In this document: positions 1 to 7,050 of the stretch, piece after piece
Position numbering within the stretch: position 1 is the first letter of the stretch
Layout of the letters: every line of letters starts with the position of its first letter
Origin: an uncultured Gemella sp.
GTDB lineage: Bacteria; Bacillota; Bacilli; Staphylococcales; Gemellaceae
Assembly (NCBI GenBank): GCA_927911745.1
Contig: CAKMQF010000080.1
Coordinates: 1-12,550 of the forward strand
Reading direction: 5' to 3'
Length of the DNA: 12,550 nucleotides
Program-made: the position numbers and the translations under genes
The notes under the pieces: generated by a model
Told to the model about the DNA's origin: nothing
The model's database searches: none
The model's input: the letters and a program-made list of their open reading frames with translations, nothing else

Positions 1-654
1 ATCTTCCCAACCACTTATATTTTTATATACGGTAACTCCCCCATCTTTTTTCTCGGCTAATTCATATGTATCATATAATCCTTTATCAAGTATTCTTTTG
101 TAATCATCTACTTGATGGAAATAATCCGTATTGAAATCTCCCATGAAAATTTTAAGATTTTTGTTATCTGTATAATTAATTAGGTTGCTAAGATTTTGAT
201 CTATGTCTTCCCCTTTACAAGTTGGCAAATTCATATGACAACTGTAAAACTCTACGATCTCATTATTTACTTTAAGATCTACTTTTAATATTTTTCTTGA
301 TTCGATAGAAGTCACGGTTTGTTGTGCCGTACAGTAAAAGTCCTCTACGGCAACAACTTCACCTTTAGCTAATATTGCTAATCCTTCTTCGAATTTATCA
401 AATCCGATATGAGAGTAAGTCCAGTAATAACTGTAACCTTCTTCTCCATATTCTCTAATTTTATCTAACAATAATTTCCCGAAGTTATCTGTTTTTATCC
501 CTTGTTGAACATCTTCACTATTAATCAATTGGTTTACTTCTTGCATGGCAACCACGTCATAATTTTTTTCTACAATTACCTTTGCTAAAATATTTAATTT
601 TTCTAGTTGATTTTCTTCTAACCAACTATGAACATTAATCGTTAATAGTTTCAT
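1..654 (-). CDS. endonuclease/exonuclease/phosphatase (EEP) family protein, 3' end outside window
   Basis: An open frame of 218 codons runs from ATG at 654 off the left edge with no internal stop. The start is supported by AAAGGGG at 663-669, 8 bases upstream. The sequence shows the metal-dependent EEP fold signature: Asn7 in the first strand (LLTINVHS), Glu39 in AMQEVN, a CHMNL block around residue 140 and MGDFNTD at 171-177. The C-terminal Ser-Asp-His motif of the family should lie in the missing part. Family members cut nucleic acids or hydrolyse phosphodiesters or phosphates; the substrate cannot be read from sequence. No signal peptide is visible, so it is probably cytoplasmic. The gene starts 19 bases after the glgP stop, so it is probably the third gene of the malQ-glgP operon, though a sugar-related role is not implied by the family. 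Confidence 0.85.
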   Translation of the reverse strand, partial: MKLLTINVHSWLEENQLEKLNILAKVIVEKNYDVVAMQEVNQLINSEDVQQGIKTDNFGKLLLDKIREYGEEGYSYYWTYSHIGFDKFEEGLAILAKGEVVAVEDFYCTAQQTVTSIESRKILKVDLKVNNEIVEFYSCHMNLPTCKGEDIDQNLSNLINYTDNKNLKIFMGDFNTDYFHQVDDYKRILDKGLYDTYELAEKKDGGVTVYKNISGWED

Positions 655-673
655 CGTATGTTCCCCTTTATTT

Positions 674-2929
674 TTATTTATTCCAAATATCTTCATTATA
701 TTGAGCAATTGTACGGTCAGATGAGAAGAATCCTGCTTTCGCAATGTTCGCAATAACTTTCTTCATCCATAATTCACGGTTTTCGTAATCTGCTAACATT
801 TCTTCTTTCTTAGCGTAATATTCCTCAAAGTCAATTAGTGTCATGAACCAGTCTTTGTTAAGAAGTTCGTTGTATAATCTTTCTAATCTTTCTTTATTTC
901 CTAGTTTAACTAAATCTTCAGATACGATAAAGTCAACAACCTCTTTAACACCATCTTTTTCATAGTATTCTTTAGAAACATATCCAGCAGTTTCGTAAAG
1001 TTTAATGATTTCATCACTTTCTTTACCGAAGATGTAGATATTTTCACGGCCAACTAGTTCGTCAATTTCAACGTTAGCTCCATCTAAAGTTCCTAAAGTT
1101 AGAGCTCCGTTTAACATGAATTTCATATTACCAGTTCCACTTGCTTCTTTAGAAGCTAATGAAATTTGTTCTGAAATATCAGTTGCTGGTATTAATTTTT
1201 CAGCTACACTTACGTTATAGTTTTCAACTAAGAATACATTTAAGTATTTGTTTACTTCTGGATCATTGTTAATTAATTCTGATAGACATAGAATTAAGTG
1301 AATGATATCTTGAGCTATAATGTAAGCTGGCGCTGCTTTACCACCGAAGAATACTGTGATTTTTCTTTCTGGTAATTTTCCATTTTTAATATCTAAGTAT
1401 TTTTTTGATTACATATAAAGCGTTCATTTGTTGACGTTTATATTCGTGGAATCTCTTGATTTGAGTATCAATAATACTGTTTTCATCTAGTTCAATACCT
1501 TGAGTTTCTTTTAGGTATTCTTTAAGAACAAGTTTGTTCTCGTGTTTAATTTCTTCTAATTTAGCTGCTACTTCTTTACTATCTACAAATGCTAATAGTT
1601 TTTCTAATTTAGTGGCATCTGTTAAGTACTCATCACCGATTAGGTCTTTTAAGTAAGCCGCTAACGGTCTGTTAGAGAACTCTAACCAACGTCTGAATGT
1701 GATACCGTTAGTTTTGTTGTTAAATTTCTCTGGATATAATTCATAGAAGTGTTTTAACTCAGAGTTTTTAAGAATTTCAGTATGTAGGTAAGCAACCCCG
1801 TTTACACTGTTAGAGAAGTGAATATCCATGTTTGCCATGTGTACTCTATCATCTTTATCGATGATTTGAATATCTTCACCTTCATATTTTTCTCTAATAA
1901 CAGCATCTAATTGTTTGATGATTGTTACTAAGTGTGGCACTACTTCTTCTAAGTACGCTAATGGCCATTTTTCTAATGCCTCAGCTAAGATAGTGTGGTT
2001 TGTGTAACCAGTCATTTTTTGAACGATTGTGTATGCTTCTTCAAATTCAATTCCGTGTTTTTCAGTTAGTAAACGAATCAATTCAGGAATTACCATACTT
2101 GGGTGAGTATCGTTAATTTGAATATATGCATATTCGTATAGGTCGTGAACATTACTTCCTTTAGCAATAGCTTCATCTAAAATTAGTTGAGCTGCATTTG
2201 ATACCATGAAGTATTGTTGGTAAATACGTAGTAATTCACCATTTTTATCACTATCATCTGGATATAAGAATAATGTTAAGTTTTTCTCGATTTCAGTTTT
2301 ATCGAAACTAATACCATCTTCAATGATACTGCTGTCTACTGATTCAATATCGAATAAGTTTAGATAGTTTTTAGTATCTTTTTGTATCCTAATACGTCAA
2401 TTCTTTTTAGAGTTGAAGTTAAGTTGAAGTTTTTGAATGGTACTGTGTATTTTACATCAGTGTCTCTTAACCATGAAGAATCTTCAATCCAGAAGTTTGG
2501 CTCTGCGTGTTGTTCATTTTTAACAAATACTTGTCTGAATAATCCACAGTGGTAGTTTAATCCAACTCCATCACCAGTGATTCCTAATGATGAGATAGAA
2601 TCGATGAAGCAAGATGCTAAACGCCCAAGACCACCGTTACCTAATGATGGTTCTAATTCTGCTTCTTCAACATCGCTAAGACGTTTGTTAGCTGCATTTA
2701 ATTCTTTTTCGATTTCTTCATAAATCCCTAAGTTAATTAGGTTGTTTGATAAAAGTTTACCAATTAAAAATTCTGCTGAAATGTAGTAAACTTTCTTTTT
2801 ATCAGAGTTTAAAGCTTTTTTATCAGCTTGTTCTTTTACATAATTTAATAGTTGTATATATATTTCTTTGTTTTCTAAAGTACTTAGTTCTTTGTTTGTA
2901 TTTTCTAATACATATTTACTAAATGACAT
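674..2929 (-). pseudogene. glgP: maltodextrin/glycogen phosphorylase, two compensating frameshifts
   Basis: This GT35 alpha-glucan phosphorylase releases glucose-1-phosphate from maltodextrin or glycogen ends using pyridoxal phosphate. The reconstructed protein is 751 residues, the usual size of Firmicute MalP/GlgP. Visible blocks include YYISAEFLIGK and EPSLGNGGLGRLASCF near the N-terminus, [22 protein letters not shown], and ASGTGNMKF with the predicted PLP lysine at about residue 603 (codon 1121-1123). The frame is broken twice. At T5 2379-2383 one A is missing from the coding strand (GYKK then [12 protein letters not shown] resumes in another frame). At T7 1400-1406 one A is extra (YVIKK then [11 protein letters not shown] returns to the first frame). 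All sequence between is open and conserved. As written, translation stops after about 190 residues. ATG at 2929 lies one base after the malQ stop, with SD GAGAGGG inside malQ, so it is translationally coupled. Whether the frameshifts are real or sequencing errors is unresolved. Confidence 0.9.
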
Positions 2930-2930
2930 T

Positions 2931-4421
2931 TTATACCCTCTCTCTTGAATATCTTACTGTAATGTTTCTTAAAAATTCTTTTCTCTCTTCTGTTAGATCT
3001 TCTGCAACCATTCTCCACTCCCAGTTTCCTCCAACTGTTGATGGAACGTTCATTCTGCTTGTTGCATCTTTGTCTAATAAATCTTGCATTGTTACGATTG
3101 CGTAATCACTTACTGAAGAGTAGATTCCTCTAATCATTGCTTCAGTGATTGTTTCATCATCGCGACGGTTTAAGTATTCAGAAACTAGTTTTCTTTCTGA
3201 TTCGCTTAGTTTTTCATACCACCCATTAACTACATCGTTATCATGTGTTCCTGTGTAAGCTACACTATTTTGTGTATAATGATGTGGTCGATCTAAATTA
3301 TCTTCTCCAGGGAAAGCGAATTGAAGAATCTTCATACCTGGATATCCAGAATCATCTAGTAATTTTTCTGCTTTAGCATCGATAAATCCTAAATTTTCTG
3401 CAACGATTGGTAAATCACCTAACTGTTCTTTTATTTTTTGGAATAATTCAATTCCTGGACCAGCTTCCCAAGTACCATTTACTGCATTTTCAGCATCTTT
3501 ATCTATTTGCCAGAAATCAGAGAATCCTTTAAAGTGATCTATACGAAGTACATCGTAGATTTTGAAACTTTCTTGCACTCGGTAAATCCACCATGAAAAT
3601 CCTTGTTCTTTGTGTTTTTCCCAATCATAGATTGGATTACCCCAAAGTTGTCCAGTAGGACTGAAATCATCTGCAGGACATCCAGCTACATAAAGTGGCT
3701 CATTGTTTGCATCAACTTTAAATAGTTCTGGCATAGTCCACATTTCAACACTATCAGCACTTACATAAATTGGCATGTCTCCAATAATTTTAATTCCTTT
3801 TTCATTAGCATATTCTTTTAATGCTAACCATTGTTTAAAGAAGAAATATTGTGTTACTGTATAGTATCTTATGCTATCTTGAAGTTCTGTGCGATATTTT
3901 TCACGAGCTGTTTCTTCACCTTTTTTGATATCCTCATCCCAGTGAATAAAGCTCTTATATCCAAAACTTTCTTTTATAGCCATATATTCAGCATAATCTG
4001 CTAACCAACTTGAATTCTCAGCTTCAAATTTTTCTATTTCAGCTAGTACTTCACTATTTTTACTAGTGTTAGCGACTGCTTTTTCTAAAATTGGTCTTCT
4101 TGCTTCGAATAATAATGCATAATCAACTTTTTCAGGGTTTTCTCCAAAGTTAACATTTGCATAATCACTTTCTTCAAGCAATCCATCTTCTTTTAATAAT
4201 GAAAAATCAATTAGATTTAAGTTTCCTGCTACTGCTGAGAAACTTTGGTATGGTGAATCACCATAACTAGTAGTTGTAAGTGGTAAAATTTGCCAATATG
4301 TTTGTTTTGTTTCTTCTAAGAAATCAACAAAATCATAAGCACTTTTACCAAATGTTCCTATACCAAATTTACCTGGTAATGATGTGATATGCATTAAAAC
4401 ACCACTTGAACGTTTTGTCAT
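2931..4421 (-). CDS. malQ: 4-alpha-glucanotransferase (amylomaltase)
   Basis: This GH77 enzyme transfers alpha-1,4-glucan segments between maltodextrins and releases glucose, making longer chains for the phosphorylase encoded next. The protein is 496 residues, normal for bacterial MalQ. Visible family motifs are GDSPYQSFSAVAGN (54-67), LRIDHFKGF with predicted nucleophile Asp295, VAENLG with acid/base Glu342, and YTGTHDND with stabilising Asp394. The start at 4421 is chosen because GGAGG at 4430-4434 sits 8 bases upstream and the protein then begins with the typical MTKRSSGVLMHITSLPG. An in-frame ATG at 4460 would add 13 unconserved residues with no clear SD. It is cytoplasmic, with no signal peptide. 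It is the first gene of the operon, driven by the consensus promoter at 4489-4517, and is intact in a window where three other genes carry indels. Confidence 0.96.
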   Translation of the reverse strand: MTKRSSGVLMHITSLPGKFGIGTFGKSAYDFVDFLEETKQTYWQILPLTTTSYGDSPYQSFSAVAGNLNLIDFSLLKEDGLLEESDYANVNFGENPEKVDYALLFEARRPILEKAVANTSKNSEVLAEIEKFEAENSSWLADYAEYMAIKESFGYKSFIHWDEDIKKGEETAREKYRTELQDSIRYYTVTQYFFFKQWLALKEYANEKGIKIIGDMPIYVSADSVEMWTMPELFKVDANNEPLYVAGCPADDFSPTGQLWGNPIYDWEKHKEQGFSWWIYRVQESFKIYDVLRIDHFKGFSDFWQIDKDAENAVNGTWEAGPGIELFQKIKEQLGDLPIVAENLGFIDAKAEKLLDDSGYPGMKILQFAFPGEDNLDRPHHYTQNSVAYTGTHDNDVVNGWYEKLSESERKLVSEYLNRRDDETITEAMIRGIYSSVSDYAIVTMQDLLDKDATSRMNVPSTVGGNWEWRMVAEDLTEERKEFLRNITVRYSRERV

Positions 4422-4448
4422 TCTATTTTCCTCCATTTTATTTTTATC

Positions 4449-4460
4449 TTGTCTGTACAA
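4449..4460. promoter_or_regulatory. candidate GntR/UTRA (TreR-type) operator in the malQ leader
   Basis: TTGTCTGTACAA has TTGT/ACAA arms and resembles the TTGTATATACAA-type sites known for TreR-like GntR repressors. It lies about 20-30 bases downstream of the predicted malQ transcription start, where bound repressor would block transcription. The adjacent divergent gene encodes a TreR-like regulator. The match is by eye; the central four bases are not symmetric. Confidence 0.45.
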
Positions 4461-4488
4461 AATAAGTTCTTATTAATCAACAATAATT

Positions 4489-4517
4489 ATTATAATAAAA
4501 CACTTACATTTTGTCAA
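4489..4517 (-). promoter_or_regulatory. sigma-A promoter of malQ-glgP operon
   Basis: Read on the minus strand, TTGACA (4512-4517) is followed by a 17-base spacer and TATAAT (4489-4494). Both hexamers match the vegetative consensus perfectly with ideal spacing. The predicted start is near 4482, giving a leader of about 60 bases before malQ. A perfect-consensus promoter would be strong unless repressed, which fits the candidate operators nearby. Confidence 0.85.
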
Positions 4518-4550
4518 CACATTTATGTAATTCTTTTTATTTCATTATGT

Positions 4551-4568
4551 AACCTATACGTATATGTT
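4551..4568. promoter_or_regulatory. palindrome, candidate regulator site
   Basis: AACCTATACGTATATGTT is an 18-base palindrome with one mismatched pair and a perfect 10-base core TATACGTATA. It lies upstream of both divergent promoters, about 35 bases beyond the malQ -35 box and 30 bases before the -35 box of the regulator gene. That position suits a shared operator or activator site. The cognate protein cannot be told from sequence. Confidence 0.4.
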
Positions 4569-4581
4569 GAAAACACTATGA
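4568..4581. promoter_or_regulatory. weak cre-like site
   Basis: TGAAAACACTATGA matches 12 of 14 positions of the Firmicute CcpA consensus TGWAARCGYTWNCW. It lacks the central CG (CA instead) and the conserved C near the end. Catabolite control of a maltodextrin operon would be expected, but a degenerate core makes this tentative. Confidence 0.22.
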
Positions 4582-4597
4582 AACTTTTACATATTTC

Positions 4598-4626
4598 TTG
4601 ATTTTTGATCTCAGTACATTTATAAT
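4598..4626 (+). promoter_or_regulatory. sigma-A promoter of the GntR-family regulator gene
   Basis: TTGATT (4598-4603), a 17-base spacer and TATAAT (4621-4626) lie 32 bases before the regulator's ATG. The -10 is perfect and the -35 matches four of six positions. The leader is short and carries SD GAGAGG at 4643-4648. Confidence 0.7.
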
Positions 4627-4658
4627 AATATAGATAAACTTTGAGAGGTTAATGGTAA

Positions 4659-5366
4659 ATGAGTAAATACAAACAGGTCTACAGAGACTTAAAAGAAAAA
4701 ATTGACACTCGAGTATATAAACGTAATACTGAATTACCGAGTGAAAATGAGCTAGTTAAGGAATACGGCTATTCTAAAGATACAATAAGAAAAGCCCTGT
4801 CTCTATTAGAAATTAATGGTTACATTCAAAAAATCAAAGGTAAGAACTCTTTAATTCTTGGGCATGGTAGGATTAAAAATAACTATCTAGGAAATATTAA
4901 AACTTCTTCTGAATTAAATATTGATGGGAAATATGAAATCAAAACTTCTTTAGAATCCCTTTATATAATTCAAGGTGACAAAAAGATAATGGATATTTTC
5001 GGATCAAATGAAGACAATGATTTTTACAGAGTTAGTCGTAGTAGATTAATAAATGGTGAACGACTAGAATACGAGGTATCTTATTTTGATCGTAAGCTTG
5101 TTCCATTTATTAATAAAGAAATAGCTGAATCTTCTATTTATAAATATTTAGAAAAGGAATTAGGATTAAACATCACACACTCAAGACGTGAGATCTCATT
5201 TAGATATGCCACTGAAGAAGAAAAACAACATATGGACTTAGGAGAGTATAATATGGTCGCCGTTGTTGAAAGTATTACCTATTTATCAAATGGAAATATA
5301 CTACAATACGGAATACTGACATATAGACCAGATAAGTTCACATTTGTAACTATGGCGAAAAGATAA
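4659..5366 (+). CDS. GntR/HutC-family transcriptional regulator with UTRA domain, TreR-like
   Basis: The protein is 235 residues, the usual size of this family. Residues 1-70 form the winged helix-turn-helix (LPSENELVKEYGYSKDTIRKALSLLE at 26-51). Residues from about 90 to 232 form the UTRA effector domain, ending in YRPDKFTFVTMAKR, very like the C-terminus of TreR repressors. Such proteins usually bind a sugar phosphate and release a palindromic operator. No trehalose gene is visible; the divergent neighbour is malQ-glgP, so a maltodextrin regulon, possibly with autoregulation, is the likely target. ATG at 4659 has SD GAGAGG 10 bases upstream; an ATG at 4652 is out of frame. It is the only clear plus-strand gene here and ends at its own strong terminator. 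The DNA-binding family is certain, the ligand and target inferred. Confidence 0.9.
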   Translation: MSKYKQVYRDLKEKIDTRVYKRNTELPSENELVKEYGYSKDTIRKALSLLEINGYIQKIKGKNSLILGHGRIKNNYLGNIKTSSELNIDGKYEIKTSLESLYIIQGDKKIMDIFGSNEDNDFYRVSRSRLINGERLEYEVSYFDRKLVPFINKEIAESSIYKYLEKELGLNITHSRREISFRYATEEEKQHMDLGEYNMVAVVESITYLSNGNILQYGILTYRPDKFTFVTMAKR

Positions 5367-5367
5367 A

Positions 5368-5425
5368 AACGACTCGTAAATTACGATTTTATTTAAATCT
5401 AATTTATAGAGTCGTTCTTTTTTTT
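5368..5425 (+). terminator. rho-independent terminator of the regulator gene
   Basis: AACGACTC (5368-5375) pairs with GAGTCGTT (5409-5416), extended inside by TAAATTA/TAATTTA (5377-5383/5400-5406) and GATTT/AAATC. Eight Ts follow at 5418-5425. It starts one base after the TAA stop. The complement has A/T on the other side too, so some bidirectional activity is possible. Confidence 0.88.
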
Positions 5426-5428
5426 GTT

Positions 5429-5608
5429 TTTAATTTTACTCAAATATTTTGTAATGGTGATAATGGAACTTGAAAAGTTCCATCGGTAAAATTAAGACTA
5501 AAGGCTTAATTTTAAGGTGTAATATCCACTTTAATTGTCTAAATGACAATTAAAGTTAGATGGAACCGTCCGCCACCATACTTAAAATATTTGAATAGTA
5601 AAATTAAA
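5429..5608. repeat. nested inverted-repeat element (MITE-like or structured RNA), four-way junction fold
   Basis: A long outer stem encloses three separate hairpins. Outer stem: 5429-5440 pairs with 5597-5608 (12 bp), 5441-5450 with 5584-5593 (10 bp, three-base bulge AAT on the right arm), and ATGGTG 5454-5459 with CACCAT 5574-5579. Inner hairpins: 5463-5471/5475-5483 (9 bp, GAA loop), 5487-5496/5505-5514 (10 bp, loop of 8) and 5528-5539/5545-5556 (12 bp, loop of 5). A further copy GATGGAAC at 5559-5566 could instead pair with GTTCCATC at 5477-5484. No open reading frame is present. It sits between two convergent terminators, a typical neutral site for a small mobile repeat. It is not recognised as BOX, RUP or any RNA family I know. 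The inverted repeats are directly visible; the mobile or RNA interpretation is inference. Confidence 0.75.
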
Positions 5609-5623
5609 TTATCTAATATACAC

Positions 5624-5666
5624 AAAAAAACTGATAAAGGAACATTATTCCTCTATCAGTTTTTAT
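5624..5666 (-). terminator. rho-independent terminator of the rapZ-yvcK-pgi cluster
   Basis: Arms 5628-5642 and 5648-5662 form a 15-bp stem with a single G-U wobble on the minus-strand RNA and a five-base loop. It is followed on the minus strand by seven Ts at 5624-5630. It begins 12 bases after the pgi stop. The plus-strand side also ends in a T-rich stretch, so it may work in both directions. Confidence 0.9.
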
Positions 5667-5677
5667 TTTATTCTAGA

Positions 5678-7027
5678 TTATTTTAATCTTTCTTCTAATT
5701 CTGCTTTTAATTCTTCAAATCCTGGTTTTCCAAGAAGAGCAAACATATTTTTCTTATACGCTTCTACTCCTGGTTGGTCGAATGGATTTAGACCTTGCAT
5801 GTATCCAGAAATACCTACAGCTTTTTCGAAGAAGTATACTAAGTATCCGAATGTAAATTCACTCATATCTGGAAGTTCTACTACGAAGTTAGGTACTCCT
5901 CCATCAGTGTGAGCAAGAAGAGTTCCTTCAAATGCTTTAGTATTTACAAAGTCCATAGTTTTTCCAGCTAGATAGTTAAGTCCATCTAAGTTGTTTTCAG
6001 CTTCTTTAAGTTCAATATCTTTATTTGGAGATTTAACTTTTAAGATAGTTTCGATTAGAATACGACGCCCTTCTTGAACATATTGTCCCATAGAGTGAAG
6101 ATCAGTTGAGAAGCAAACACTTGATGGGTATAATGCTTTTCCATCTTTACCTTCAGACTCACCATAAAGTTGTTTCCACCATTCATTGAAGTAAACCATT
6201 GATGGTTCATAAGAAACAAGAATTTCGATTAATTTACCTTTTTGTTGTAGTACGTTACGCATTACAGCATATTGGTAAGCAATATTAGTACTTAAATCTG
6301 GTGAAGAAAGTTCATCTTGAGCTAATTTAGCTCCAGCCATCATTTTATCAATATCAATTCCACTTACAGCAATTGGAAGTAATCCTACTGCAGTAAGAAC
6401 TGTGAAACGTCCTCCGATATCATCAGGTACTACAAATGTTTCATATCCTTCATCATCAGCTAAAGATTTTAATGCTCCACGAGCTTTATCAGTAGTAGCG
6501 AAGATTCTTTCTTTTGCTCCTTCTTTTCCATATTTTTCTTCAAGTAATTCTTTGAAGATACGGAATGCAATCGCAGGCTCAGTAGTTGTACCAGATTTAG
6601 AAATTACGTTTACAGAGAAATTTTTTCCTGTAGTTTTTAAGTAATTAACTAATTCTTGAGTGTAACTTGAAGAAATAGTATGACCTACGAAGAAGATTTG
6701 AGGAGTTTTTCTATCTTTTTCATAGAAGTTATAGAAACTATCGTTAAGCATTTCAATTGCAGCACGAGCTCCTAGGTAAGATCCACCAATTCCGATAACA
6801 ACAAGTACTTCAGAATTACCTTGAATTTTTTTACTAGCTTCTTTAATTCTAGCAAATTCTTCTTTATCGTAGTTAGTTGGTAAATCAACCCATCCTAAGA
6901 AGTCACTACCAATTCCAGTTTTATTGTGTAATTGATCGTGAGCAACTTTAACATAACCTTCCATATTTTTCACTTCTTGTTCGTTAAAGAAGTTTAGTGC
7001 TTTCGAATAATCAAATTTTAAGTGCAT
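5678..7027 (-). CDS. pgi: glucose-6-phosphate isomerase
   Basis: The enzyme interconverts glucose-6-phosphate and fructose-6-phosphate in glycolysis, in the cytoplasm. The protein is 449 residues, the length of the short Firmicute type. Visible motifs include [12 protein letters not shown] (79-90), SKSGTTTEP (143-151), [19 protein letters not shown] (202-220), YGESEGKD with catalytic Glu290, DLHSMGQ with His311 and [10 protein letters not shown] with Lys425. The start at 7027 is chosen because AAGGAG (7035-7040) lies seven bases upstream; an in-frame ATG at 7054 would overlap the yvcK stop and add nine unconserved residues. The gene begins 23 bases after yvcK and is last in the cluster. It supplies the fructose-6-phosphate that GlmS uses, which may explain its linkage to rapZ and yvcK. 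Confidence 0.97.
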   Translation of the reverse strand: MHLKFDYSKALNFFNEQEVKNMEGYVKVAHDQLHNKTGIGSDFLGWVDLPTNYDKEEFARIKEASKKIQGNSEVLVVIGIGGSYLGARAAIEMLNDSFYNFYEKDRKTPQIFFVGHTISSSYTQELVNYLKTTGKNFSVNVISKSGTTTEPAIAFRIFKELLEEKYGKEGAKERIFATTDKARGALKSLADDEGYETFVVPDDIGGRFTVLTAVGLLPIAVSGIDIDKMMAGAKLAQDELSSPDLSTNIAYQYAVMRNVLQQKGKLIEILVSYEPSMVYFNEWWKQLYGESEGKDGKALYPSSVCFSTDLHSMGQYVQEGRRILIETILKVKSPNKDIELKEAENNLDGLNYLAGKTMDFVNTKAFEGTLLAHTDGGVPNFVVELPDMSEFTFGYLVYFFEKAVGISGYMQGLNPFDQPGVEAYKKNMFALLGKPGFEELKAELEERLK

Positions 7028-7050
7028 TTTTGTTCTCCTTATTTGTTTTC

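Larger units (their letters stand above)
4504..4592. repeat. four phased ATGTAA/TTACAT motifs in the divergent intergenic region
   Basis: TTACAT occurs at 4504-4509 and 4587-4592, and its reverse complement ATGTAA at 4525-4530 and 4547-4552. Centres are 21, 22 and 40 bases apart, close to whole helical turns. The first pair flanks the malQ -35 hexamer as an inverted repeat. They could be binding half-sites, but AT-rich DNA produces such hexamers by chance more often than balanced DNA. Confidence 0.35.

Noticed and set aside
2923..3105. Plus-strand open frame of 60 codons opposite malQ
   Set aside because: It lies antisense to the conserved GH77 coding sequence, has no SD and no recognisable protein features.
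4421..4460. Longer N-terminus for MalQ from ATG at 4460
   Set aside because: The extra 13 residues are not typical of the family, the region includes the candidate operator, and the GGAGG at 4430-4434 is placed for the ATG at 4421.
5429..5608. Cloverleaf-like fold considered as a tRNA or tmRNA
   Set aside because: It is much too long for a tRNA, the arms lack T-loop and anticodon features, and the outer stem is over 25 bp.
5429..5608. Pneumococcal BOX or RUP element
   Set aside because: A short TACTCAA-like string near the left end recalls BOX, but the remainder and the three-hairpin layout do not match the BOX or RUP sequences I know.
6402..6644. Plus-strand open frame of 80 codons opposite pgi
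   Set aside because: It is fully inside the intact pgi gene on the other strand, with no initiation signal.
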